Assembly (NCBI GenBank): GCA_964566545.1
Contig: CAZMIX010000023.1
Location: forward strand, 1 to 36,118
Direction of reading: 5' to 3'
Length of the DNA stretch: 36,118 nt
DNA from: JAEYFP01 sp964566545
GTDB lineage: Bacteria; Bacillota; Clostridia; Lachnospirales; Lachnospiraceae
Below are positions 16,320-23,283 of the stretch, piece after piece (position 1 is the stretch's first letter; every line of letters starts with the position of its first letter). Both the position numbers and the translations under genes were made by a program. Below the pieces are notes generated by a model. That model was given only the letters and a program-made list of their open reading frames with translations, was not told the DNA's origin and searched no databases.

Positions 16320-16736
16320 TTGAAAAAACGGATTTTAGCTGTGCTGCTGCTTGCGGTGCTGTGTATCATGAATCTGATAGGATGTAAAAATGAAACATTA
16401 GGAACGGAAAAAATTAAGGATATCGAGTTTACGGTGCTTCTGGAGGAAAAGGTGCCCGCCGAATTTCTTACGGTGCTTGAGGAAAAAAAGGAGGCTCCCT
16501 TCAAGTTGACGTTTTCAGACGGGGAATTTCTTTATATCGCGGTCGGCTATGGGATGCAGTTGACCGGCGGTTACAGCATTCAGGTCAACGACCTATATCT
16601 GACCTCAAATGCCATTTACTGCGATACAAGTCTGATGGGTCCGACAACGGAGGAAGAACTAAAAAAAGCGACCTCTTACCCTTACATCGTGCTAAAAACG
16701 GAGGACATAGAGGACAAAACGGTTGTATTTGAATAG
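16320..16736 (+). CDS. Small lipoprotein with PrcB_C-like domain
   Basis: The 138-residue protein has a lipoprotein signal (LIGC lipobox, Cys 22). The rest resembles the PrcB C-terminal domain: FSDGEFLYIAVGYGMQLTGG, YSIQVNDLYLTSNAIYCDTS and PYIVLKTEDI, a small beta-sandwich found in secreted or lipid-anchored proteins. The specific role is unknown; PrcB stabilises a surface protease in a spirochaete, but that function cannot be transferred here. The start is TTG 16320 with AAGGAG about ten bases upstream; no in-frame ATG is near. The upstream 16203-16319 interval contains a short inverted repeat GAACAA/TTGTTC (16279-16297) but no convincing promoter. An assembly gap follows. Confidence 0.72.
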   Translation: MKKRILAVLLLAVLCIMNLIGCKNETLGTEKIKDIEFTVLLEEKVPAEFLTVLEEKKEAPFKLTFSDGEFLYIAVGYGMQLTGGYSIQVNDLYLTSNAIYCDTSLMGPTTEEELKKATSYPYIVLKTEDIEDKTVVFE

Positions 16737-16755
16737 TGGCAAACAAATGAATAAA

Positions 16756-16810
16756 TAATAATTTTTATAATTAGGGCAGAATTCGGGTAGAGAAAAACCG
16801 TTTGGTATGA
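16756..16810. repeat. 55-bp repeat, copy 1, abutting the gap
   Basis: These 55 bases (TAATAATTTTTATAATTAGG onward, ending TTTGGTATGA) are identical to 16911-16965 on the other side of the N run. The exact length and the position at both contig ends suggest an unresolved assembly overlap and not a biological repeat. Confidence 0.95.
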
Positions 16811-16910
16811 NNNNNNNNNNNNNNNNNNNNNNNNNNNNNNNNNNNNNNNNNNNNNNNNNNNNNNNNNNNNNNNNNNNNNNNNNNNNNNNNNNNNNNNNNN
16901 NNNNNNNNNN
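16811..16910. other. Assembly gap of 100 N
   Basis: One hundred undetermined bases. One hundred is the conventional size for a gap of unknown length. No gene crosses it: the lipoprotein upstream ends at 16736 and the next starts at 17049. Confidence 0.99.
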
Positions 16911-16965
16911 TAATAATTTTTATAATTAGGGCAGAATTCGGGTAGAGAAAAACCGTTTGGTATGA
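16911..16965. repeat. 55-bp repeat, copy 2, abutting the gap
   Basis: Exact copy of 16756-16810. If the two are one overlap, the true intergenic distance between the flanking lipoproteins is about 157 bases. Confidence 0.95.
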
Positions 16966-16992
16966 TAAAATTATGATTAAACAACGGGACGG

Positions 16993-17034
16993 ACCTCGGA
17001 AGACATTACATCTCCGAGGTTTGTCTTACTTTTT
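16993..17034 (+). terminator. Intrinsic terminator between the two lipoproteins
   Basis: ACCTCGGA (16993-17000) and TCCGAGGT (17013-17020) form a perfect 8-bp stem with a 12-base loop, followed by a T-rich run TTGTCTTACTTTTT. It may end the upstream transcript; being only 15 bases before the next start codon, it could instead act as a leader attenuator of the next gene. Confidence 0.7.
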
Positions 17035-17048
17035 AGGGAGGAAGATTT

Positions 17049-17546
17049 GTGAAAAAAAGGATTATTTTTGCGCTTTGTGCTGTGACGGCACTGTCTCTTG
17101 CGGCTTGCGGCGGTGAAGCGGTTACTGCCCAGAAGGCGGCCGCTGAAGAGACTGTGCAGATACCAAATCCATTTATAGATTGTGAGACTCTGGATGAGGC
17201 TGCGAGGATTGCGGGATTTGAGATGACCGTTCCCGAAGAGATGGAGGGGTATGATAAGCCGGTCATTAATACGATTGAAAACGAAATGATTCAGGTTATT
17301 TATTATAAGGGTGAAGATGAGGTTCGCATCCGCAAGGGCGCGGGCAGAGAGGATATCAGCGGAGATTACAATGAGTATGCCAAAACGGAGGTTGTCACTG
17401 TGGAAGGGATGCAGGTGACGATCAGAGGCAATGATGGCAAGGCATCCGTTGCAACGTGGACGAATGGGGGGTATACCTATTCCATTACGGTCGGGGAAGG
17501 TATCGATATCAGCAGCATGACGGATCTCGTTAAAGCTGTTAAATGA
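17049..17546 (+). CDS. Small lipoprotein, DUF4367-like
   Basis: The 165-residue protein has a lipoprotein signal peptide (LAAC lipobox, Cys 20) and a mature part rich in beta strands. The stretch NPFIDCETLDEAARIAGFEM and the ending TWTNGGYTYSITVGEGIDISS resemble DUF4367-type extracytoplasmic domains of clostridia, often linked to anti-sigma or envelope-sensing proteins. No transmembrane or catalytic motif is seen. GTG 17049 follows AGGGAGG (17035-17041). It stands between a terminator hairpin and the pyr promoter, so it is likely monocistronic. The domain call is moderate; no function is assigned. Confidence 0.72.
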   Translation: MKKRIIFALCAVTALSLAACGGEAVTAQKAAAEETVQIPNPFIDCETLDEAARIAGFEMTVPEEMEGYDKPVINTIENEMIQVIYYKGEDEVRIRKGAGREDISGDYNEYAKTEVVTVEGMQVTIRGNDGKASVATWTNGGYTYSITVGEGIDISSMTDLVKAVK

Positions 17547-17557
17547 AATAGCCGCAA

Positions 17558-17586
17558 TTGTAATTTATATTCAAATCAAATATAAT
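17558..17586 (+). promoter_or_regulatory. Sigma-A-type promoter of pyrCKD
   Basis: TTGTAA (17558-17563) and TATAAT (17581-17586) are 17 bases apart; the -10 is perfect. Transcription would start near 17593, about 70 bases before pyrC. No attenuator hairpin or PyrR-type anti-antiterminator is visible in that leader. Confidence 0.75.
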
Positions 17587-17663
17587 GTTACTAATTAGGG
17601 CTAAATTTAGCAGGAAAATAAAACAAATCATTCTTTTTCACCTGACGGGAGGGCGAAAATCAG

Positions 17664-18947
17664 ATGCTGCTCATAAAAAATGCGCGCGTGATCGATCCGA
17701 AAACGCGGACGGATCAAGTACAGGATATTTTGATTGCAAACGGCTGGATCGGGCAAATCGGAGAGAATTTGCAGGCGGCAGTGGATATGCAGATTATCGA
17801 CGCGCGAGGATTAACGGCTGCGCCGGGGCTGATTGATGTGCACGTCCATTTCAGGGATCCGGGATTTACTCATAAGGAGGATATCGCGACGGGAGCGAAA
17901 GCGGCGGCAAAAGGCGGCTATACGACGGTTGTGATGATGGCGAATACAAAACCGGCGGTCGATTCCGTGGAGACGCTGCAATATGTCTTGAAAAGAGCGG
18001 CGGATACGCCGATTCATGTGCTGGCGGCTGCGACCGTTACGGAGGGTCTTGGCGGGCAGCGCCTGACGGATATGGAACGCTTAAAGGCGGCGGGGGCGGC
18101 AGGCTTTACGGACGACGGCATTCCGATCATGGATGAAGCGCTGCTAAAGAAAGCCTTTCTGCGCGCGAAGGAATTGAATGTGCCGGTCAGCCTGCACGAA
18201 GAAGATCCGGGGCTGATCAGCAACAACGGCATCAATGCCGGGAAAGCGTCGGACGAGCTTCATATCGGCGGCTCTCCGAGAGAAGCGGAAATATCGCTTA
18301 TAAAGCGGGATCTGCAGATCGCGCTTCAGACGGGAGCGGATGTCAACATTCAGCATATCAGTTCGAAGGAAGCGGTCGCGCTCGTCAGGGAGGCCAGGAA
18401 GCTGAGTCCGCATATTTACGCGGAAGCGACGCCGCATCATTTTACGCTGACGGAGGAGGCGGTGTCGGCATACGGCACGCTTGCAAAGATGAACCCGCCC
18501 CTTCGGACAGAAGAGGACCGGCTTGCGATCATAGAGGGGTTAAAGGACGGTACGATCGGACTGATCGCGACGGATCATGCGCCGCACAGCGCAAAAGAAA
18601 AGGCAAGGCCGATTACAGAAGCGCCAAGCGGGATTATCGGGCTTGAAACGGCGCTGGCGCTTGGCATTACGGAACTTGTAAAAAAGGGATATCTGACGCT
18701 GCCGGAGCTGATCGCGCGCATGAGCGCAGGGCCGGCGGAGCTCTATCATCTGGAGGCCGGTACGCTTGCGGTCGGTGCAAAGGCGGATATCGTGCTGTTT
18801 GATGAACAGGAAGCATGGACAGTGGAGGAATTTGTTTCAAAATCATGCAATTCGCCGTTTACAGGCAAGGAGCTCATTGGTAAGGTAAAATATACGGTAT
18901 GCGAAGGGCGCGTTGTCTATCAGGATAACGAAACGTTTATTTGTTGA
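17664..18947 (+). CDS. pyrC: Dihydroorotase, class I
   Basis: The 427-residue cytoplasmic amidohydrolase cyclises carbamoyl aspartate to dihydroorotate in pyrimidine synthesis. The N-terminal metal motif is DVHVHFRDPGFTHKED (near residue 58), with the typical AAKGGYTTVVMMANTKP after it. VNIQHISSKEA (near 228), EATPHHFTL (near 250) and ATDHAPHS (near 303, with the catalytic Asp) complete the set. Length is normal and the metal ligands are all present, so it should be active. ATG 17664 follows GGGAGGG. It is the first gene of pyrC-pyrK-pyrD. The other pyrimidine genes (pyrB, pyrE, pyrF) are not in this window. Confidence 0.96.
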   Translation: MLLIKNARVIDPKTRTDQVQDILIANGWIGQIGENLQAAVDMQIIDARGLTAAPGLIDVHVHFRDPGFTHKEDIATGAKAAAKGGYTTVVMMANTKPAVDSVETLQYVLKRAADTPIHVLAAATVTEGLGGQRLTDMERLKAAGAAGFTDDGIPIMDEALLKKAFLRAKELNVPVSLHEEDPGLISNNGINAGKASDELHIGGSPREAEISLIKRDLQIALQTGADVNIQHISSKEAVALVREARKLSPHIYAEATPHHFTLTEEAVSAYGTLAKMNPPLRTEEDRLAIIEGLKDGTIGLIATDHAPHSAKEKARPITEAPSGIIGLETALALGITELVKKGYLTLPELIARMSAGPAELYHLEAGTLAVGAKADIVLFDEQEAWTVEEFVSKSCNSPFTGKELIGKVKYTVCEGRVVYQDNETFIC

Positions 18948-19015
18948 GAGACAGATCGCTGCAATTTAGATGAGGATCAAACGGGAAGAGATCAAAAGGG
19001 ATACGAGGTAAAAAC

Positions 19016-19774
19016 ATGGCAGAAACAAAAAAGGAACAAGGAGTTATATTGTCACAGGAGCGGATCGCATCGGATGTTTACAGCATGTGGATTAAAACGT
19101 CCGTCGCGGGCGGCGCAAAGCCCGGACAATTTATTTCCATCTATACGAAAACGGACAGCATGTTGCTTCCAAGACCGATCAGCATTTGTGAAAGGAGAGA
19201 GGATGCGCTTCGCATCGTCTACAGGATAGTTGGAAACGGTACGAAAGAGTTTGCAGGCTACTGTGCGGGCGATTCCATTTCGATTTTAGGCCCCCTCGGG
19301 AACGGTTTCCCGCTGAAGGAGGAGTCGGCCTTTCTGATTGGCGGCGGCATTGGAATTCCGCCTATGCTCGCGCTCGCAAAAGAGCTGCACTGTGAAAAGG
19401 AGATCATCGTCGGCTACCGGGACGAGCTGTTTTTGCAGGAGGAGCTTGCGGAATACGGCCGGGTGACGGTCGCGACGGAGGACGGCAGCTATGGAATAAA
19501 AGGAAATGTCATCGACGCGATTATCAAGAAAGGCTTATCCGCAAAAGTCATCTATGCCTGCGGCCCGACGCCAATGCTGCGCGCGGTCAAACAGTATGCG
19601 GCACAAAACGGGATGGAAGCCTGGCTGTCACTTGAGGAGCGCATGGCCTGCGGTGTCGGTGCCTGCCTCGGCTGCGTCTGCAAATCAAAGGAGCAGGACA
19701 GCCATTCCCTCGTGCATAATAAACGCGTATGCAAGGACGGTCCGGTATTTTTGGCAGAGGAGGTCGAGCTATGA
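19016..19774 (+). CDS. pyrK: Dihydroorotate dehydrogenase B, electron-transfer subunit
   Basis: The 252-residue FAD and [2Fe-2S] protein passes electrons from the PyrD FMN to NAD+ in class 1B dihydroorotate dehydrogenase. The FAD motif MLLPRPISICERR lies near residue 47, the NAD-binding loop FLIGGGIGIPPML near 108, and CGPTPMLRAVKQYA near 185. The iron-sulfur cluster Cys set is ACGVGACLGCVCK (near 213) plus a later Cys in KRVCKDGPVF. All four ligands are present. It overlaps pyrD by four bases (ATGA), as expected for a 1:1 complex, and follows pyrC in the same direction after 68 bases. Confidence 0.95.
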   Translation: MAETKKEQGVILSQERIASDVYSMWIKTSVAGGAKPGQFISIYTKTDSMLLPRPISICERREDALRIVYRIVGNGTKEFAGYCAGDSISILGPLGNGFPLKEESAFLIGGGIGIPPMLALAKELHCEKEIIVGYRDELFLQEELAEYGRVTVATEDGSYGIKGNVIDAIIKKGLSAKVIYACGPTPMLRAVKQYAAQNGMEAWLSLEERMACGVGACLGCVCKSKEQDSHSLVHNKRVCKDGPVFLAEEVEL

Positions 19775-20676
19775 GAAACACAAAGGTATGCATCGCAGGC
19801 GTCGAGTTCAAAAATCCGGTTATGACCGCATCGGGAACGTTTGGATCAGGGATGGAATATTGCGATTTTGTGGATTTGAACAGACTTGGCGCGGTCATCA
19901 CAAAGGGCGTGTCCAACGTGCCGTGGGAGGGCAACCCGACGCCGCGCGTGGCCGAGACATACGGCGGCATGCTGAACGCCATCGGCCTGCAAAATCCCGG
20001 CATGGAACTGTTTATTGAGCGGGATCTTAAATTTTTGAAGAAATATGACACGAAGGTTATCGTCAACGTATGCGGAAAGAGCATCGAGGATTATATCGAG
20101 GTCGTAGAGCGCCTTTCCGGAGAAGCGGCCGATATGCTTGAAATCAACGTTTCCTGCCCGAATGTGAAAGAGGGCGCAATCGCTTTCGGACAAAAGACGG
20201 AGGCGCTGTGCAAAATCACGGAGGAAATCAAGAAAAAGGCGAAGCAGCCGATCATCATGAAGCTGTCTCCGAATGTGACGGACATTGCCGAAATGGCAAG
20301 AGCCGCCGAGGCGTCCGGCGCGGATGCGATTTCTCTGATCAATACGCTGACCGCGATGAAAATCGATATCCATAAAAGAAGCTTCGCGTTGGCGAACAAA
20401 ACGGGCGGGCTTTCGGGACCGGCGATTAAGCCGGTAGCGGTTCGCATGGTATATCAGGCAGCTCGCGCGGTAAAAATTCCGGTGATCGGCATGGGCGGCA
20501 TCGCGGACGCTGAGGATGCGATCGAATTTATGATGGCGGGCGCAACGGCCGTGGCCGTGGGCGCGATGAATTTCCACAACCCATATGCGACGACTGAGGT
20601 GATAGACGGAATCGATGCCTATATGAAGAGGTACGATATAAAGGATATTACGGAGCTGATCGGCTGTGTCAATTAA
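19771..20676 (+). CDS. pyrD: Dihydroorotate dehydrogenase B, catalytic subunit
   Basis: The 301-residue FMN enzyme oxidises dihydroorotate to orotate. It shows VEFKNPVMTASGTFGSGMEY at the N-terminus, NVCGKSIEDYIEV near residue 95, EINVSCPNVKEG near 130 (the active-site Cys is in this loop for class 1), and the phosphate-binding end PVIGMGGIADAEDAIEFM with AGATAVAVG near 250-270. ATG 19771 overlaps the pyrK stop and has AGGAGGTC upstream; an in-frame ATG at 19729 lies inside pyrK and is rejected. Presence of pyrK assigns it to class 1B. A strong hairpin follows the stop codon. Confidence 0.96.
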   Translation: MRNTKVCIAGVEFKNPVMTASGTFGSGMEYCDFVDLNRLGAVITKGVSNVPWEGNPTPRVAETYGGMLNAIGLQNPGMELFIERDLKFLKKYDTKVIVNVCGKSIEDYIEVVERLSGEAADMLEINVSCPNVKEGAIAFGQKTEALCKITEEIKKKAKQPIIMKLSPNVTDIAEMARAAEASGADAISLINTLTAMKIDIHKRSFALANKTGGLSGPAIKPVAVRMVYQAARAVKIPVIGMGGIADAEDAIEFMMAGATAVAVGAMNFHNPYATTEVIDGIDAYMKRYDIKDITELIGCVN

Positions 20677-20701
20677 ATAATGAAATAACGGTTGCACGCA
20701 T

Positions 20702-20759
20702 ACAAACCTTTCCGACTGAATAAAATGAATAAAAGAAATCAGTCAGGGAGGTTTTTTGT
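20702..20759 (+). terminator. Hairpin after pyrD that also contains the next gene's ribosome binding site
   Basis: The arm 20702-20719 pairs with 20739-20759 over 17 positions, including two G-U pairs, with one C-A mismatch and a three-T bulge; the loop is 19 bases. Six T follow the G-rich part of the 3' arm (20752-20757), as in an intrinsic terminator. The same 3' arm holds AGGGAGG (20745-20751), the ribosome binding site of the SPOCS/LysM gene, and reaches its GTG start. It may end the pyr transcript and hide the next gene's start in read-through RNA. Confidence 0.7.
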
Positions 20760-22326
20760 GGTAATTAAAAGAAAAAACATACATATGGATAGAATCAAAT
20801 GCAGCGCTTCCACACAGATGACGATCGACGCGGATGTAAACGTTCCGGATTCGAAACCTGATGTGACAAAAATCCTGCTGGAAAAGGGATGGATTAAAAT
20901 AGAAGAGGTGAAGGCCCTTGAAAATCAGGTGCTCGTGCGGGGAAATCTCTGCTTTGCATTTCTTTATCAGTGTGAGTACGGGGATCGGAACGTATGTTGT
21001 ATGGAGGGAAAAATACCATTCGAAGAAATGGTACATGTCGAGGGCGCAGGCAGCCAGGATACTGTAAAAGTACGCAAGCAGCTTGAGGATCTAAGCATCG
21101 GAATGATTAACTCGAGAAAAATAAGCGTGCGTGCGATCGCCGTTCTCGAACCGGAAATAGAAGAGCTTTATGACGAAGAAGTGCTGTATGACGTAGAAGA
21201 CGTTCCTATGCTGCAGAAAAAGACAAAGCAGCTCCTGACGACAGAGGCGACCATTGAGAAACGGGATATGCTGCGAATCAGAGAGGAAATTAAAATTCCA
21301 TCCAATCTGCCGAATATTTTTGAAATTATTTGGGATATGGTGCGCATCTGTTCTCTGGAATTCAGGGTTGGGGACGGAAAGCTCTATGTGCAGGGAGAAG
21401 TGCAAGTATTCTTCCTGTACGAGGCGGAAGGAGAGGACGGCAGGCTGGCTTATTATGAAACAAAGCTGCCGGTCAATATGCAGCTTGAATGCAGTGATTG
21501 CACGGAGGATATGATCCCAATTATTCGCTGTGATATCATTGACAGGCAGCTTGAGATCAGACTGGATGAAGACGGCGAGGATCGAATCGTAGAGATGGAT
21601 ATGAATGTAGAATTAGATATGAAGCTTTACCGTGAAGAAAAGACAGATATTTTGGAAGATGCCTACGGTGTGACAGAGGAGGTTACAGGCGTATTCAAAA
21701 CCGGACATTACAGAAAGCTGTTTTGTGATGAGCGAAATAAATGCATCGCGACCGGTCGGATTAAGCTGAATCCCTCAAAGTCGCAGATGCTGCAGGTATG
21801 TGCCGTATCCGGCGAGCTTGCGATCGACGATACGGCCGTGACCGAAAATGGAATGCAGGTGGACGGCGCGGTAGAGCTGCAGCTTTTGTATACAGATTTA
21901 AAGGAGCCAAACCAGTTTTTTGCGGCAAACGGATCTGTTCCGTTTGCATGCAGGATCGATGTGAAAAATATGAATGCCCAGACCTCGCGCTTTTTTAATG
22001 CGACAATTTCCCAAATCACCTTTTCGATGCCGAACAATGAGGAGGTGGAAGTGAATATCCAGATCAATCTGCATCTGTCGGCTTTTCAAAACATGGAGGA
22101 GGAGTTTTTAAATGATATCCGGATCAGTGAGTTAAATCCGGAAAAGATGAAAGGGCTGCCAAGCATGATCGGATATATCGCAAAGGAGGGGGATACGCTT
22201 TGGCAGCTTGGAAAAAGATATTATGTCCCGATCAGCCAGATCGCAGAAGCAAATCATTTGACGACACAGGAGCTGCATCGAGGTGATAAGCTGATTATCG
22301 TCAAATCTATGGAGAAAAAAATATAA
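20758..22326 (+). CDS. SPOCS (DUF3794) and LysM protein, SipL-like spore envelope protein
   Basis: The 522-residue protein has repeated SPOCS/DUF3794 modules (roughly residues 10-150, 165-290 and 320-460) and a C-terminal LysM domain (YIAKEGDTLWQLGKRYYVPI to GDKLIIV, about 470-517). This order matches SipL of Clostridioides difficile, which binds SpoIVA and is needed for coat attachment and cortex formation in the mother cell. LysM here likely mediates contact with SpoIVA or glycan. Start GTG 20758 is chosen for AGGGAGG six bases upstream; a TTG at 20692 would add 22 residues, and ATG 20785 lacks a ribosome binding site. The ribosome binding site lies in the hairpin that ends the pyr operon. 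Orthology to sipL is inferred from architecture only. Confidence 0.88.
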   Translation: MVIKRKNIHMDRIKCSASTQMTIDADVNVPDSKPDVTKILLEKGWIKIEEVKALENQVLVRGNLCFAFLYQCEYGDRNVCCMEGKIPFEEMVHVEGAGSQDTVKVRKQLEDLSIGMINSRKISVRAIAVLEPEIEELYDEEVLYDVEDVPMLQKKTKQLLTTEATIEKRDMLRIREEIKIPSNLPNIFEIIWDMVRICSLEFRVGDGKLYVQGEVQVFFLYEAEGEDGRLAYYETKLPVNMQLECSDCTEDMIPIIRCDIIDRQLEIRLDEDGEDRIVEMDMNVELDMKLYREEKTDILEDAYGVTEEVTGVFKTGHYRKLFCDERNKCIATGRIKLNPSKSQMLQVCAVSGELAIDDTAVTENGMQVDGAVELQLLYTDLKEPNQFFAANGSVPFACRIDVKNMNAQTSRFFNATISQITFSMPNNEEVEVNIQINLHLSAFQNMEEEFLNDIRISELNPEKMKGLPSMIGYIAKEGDTLWQLGKRYYVPISQIAEANHLTTQELHRGDKLIIVKSMEKKI

Positions 22327-22344
22327 ATCCCCTGTTGTATAAAG

Positions 22345-22373
22345 AGAGCGCTGCGGATTGTCTGCAGCGCTCT
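22345..22373. terminator. Hairpin between convergent genes
   Basis: AGAGCGCTGC (22345-22354) and GCAGCGCTCT (22364-22373) form a perfect 10-bp stem with a nine-base loop between two converging genes. Neither side has a long T run, so it may be a weak two-way terminator. Confidence 0.6.
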
Positions 22374-22381
22374 AAGACTTA

Positions 22382-23020
22382 TTAAATAATGCCGGTCGAT
22401 GTATTTTGTGTCTTTGATTCCTCAGCCCATTGATCAAATTTGCTCATCACAGAATCATAGGTTTTTGAAGAAATTTCGGGAAGTTCCTTACCCCATGTCT
22501 TTGTAGCCTGCTTGAAGCCCTTTTCAAAGGCGCTGCGCATCTCTTCAATCTTATTGGGATCGCCGCCCGTCAATGCTTTTGCCATCTCAATGATCCGGCC
22601 GGACGTATTTTCTACGCTCCAATAGCCGCCCTCGGAGATTGCCTCCTGTGCCCCTTGTTTTGCGGCGGCGGTCACGGTAAAGTTGCCGCTCGCTAAGAAG
22701 CTCCAAATGCTGTCGGACTGTGCGAGCGCATTTCCCTGACCGGTAACGGCCTCACGTACGATATTCATCAGACTTTCCTGACGAGAAGAGGCATCGGACT
22801 TCAGCATTTCAACAACAGCCGAATTAGGCTGATAATTGGTTTTTGCGACGGCAACAGTATCCGCATCGGTGCTTTTTTCATATATGACGCCGGTTTCTTC
22901 CGCTGCGGAAGTGCCGGCCGTTTTATTCTTTATTTCCGTAGTGCTAGTCGGTTTTGTGGATTTGGCATAGGCGCTGTAAGCGTCCGCCTGCGAATAACCC
23001 GAAACTCCATTTAGATTCAT
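22382..23020 (-). CDS. Conserved-looking protein of unknown function, soluble
   Basis: The 212-residue protein has no signal peptide or membrane segment. The first ~75 residues are low complexity and rich in Ser, Thr and Ala (MNLNGVSGYSQADAYSAYAK), like the start of flagellar or type III-exported proteins. The second part looks helical and folded: AISEGGYWSVENTSGRIIEM, then TGGDPNKIEEMRSAFEKGFK and GKELPEISSKTYDSVMSKF. I recall this GGDPxKIEE...ELPxISxxTYDxVM pattern from poorly characterised proteins of flagellated bacteria, some misnamed hydrogenase-4 component G; this memory needs a search. ATG at 23020 has AAGGAGGG six bases upstream, and a promoter lies about 100 bases before it. It is a single gene. 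I do not assign a function. Confidence 0.8.
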   Translation of the reverse strand: MNLNGVSGYSQADAYSAYAKSTKPTSTTEIKNKTAGTSAAEETGVIYEKSTDADTVAVAKTNYQPNSAVVEMLKSDASSRQESLMNIVREAVTGQGNALAQSDSIWSFLASGNFTVTAAAKQGAQEAISEGGYWSVENTSGRIIEMAKALTGGDPNKIEEMRSAFEKGFKQATKTWGKELPEISSKTYDSVMSKFDQWAEESKTQNTSTGII

Positions 23021-23120
23021 ACTAAGACCCTCCTTGGTTTACGAAAGCGGCATTCATCCCGTTGCCGCAGTTAATGAAATAGTAATTCTCATTTATTATA
23101 TCGACGGATTCTATAAATAC

Positions 23121-23148
23121 ATTATACCATTTTTTATTGTTTTTTCCA
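23121..23148 (-). promoter_or_regulatory. Promoter of the 22382-23020 gene
   Basis: On the minus strand TGGAAA (23148-23143) and TATAAT (23126-23121) are 16 bases apart; the -10 is perfect and the -35 matches four of six. It leaves a leader of about 95 bases. Confidence 0.6.
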
Positions 23149-23189
23149 GTCTTTTAAAATGTAATTGGATCTCTATTTTAGAAAGCCAC

Positions 23190-23219
23190 TTGAAAAACCC
23201 TATGTAAAAATGGTAAGAT
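23190..23219 (+). promoter_or_regulatory. Probable promoter of ispE
   Basis: TTGAAA (23190-23195) and TAAGAT (23214-23219) are 18 bases apart. It lies 64 bases before the ispE start. The -10 is only a four-of-six match. Confidence 0.5.
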
Positions 23220-23283
23220 AAGTATTGTCCGGTATACAAAGTACAATAGGGTGCAAAAAGTACAAAAGGGAGTACGGATTTCT

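Noticed and set aside
16756..16965. Mobile element or CRISPR-like repeat at the duplicated 55 bp
   Set aside because: Only two copies, both abutting the N run, with no transposase, inverted ends or spacers; an assembly overlap explains it better.
17587..17663. PyrR-binding attenuator before pyrC
   Set aside because: I looked for a hairpin with a T run and a PyrR-type anti-antiterminator and saw neither.
19846..20697. Long minus-strand open frame (283 codons) antisense to pyrD
   Set aside because: It fully overlaps the well-supported pyrD, reads as Arg/His-rich non-family sequence and reflects codon bias of the sense strand.
22382..23020. Naming the minus-strand unknown 'hydrogenase-4 component G'
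   Set aside because: That label appears to be a propagated misannotation; nothing in sequence or context points to a hydrogenase.
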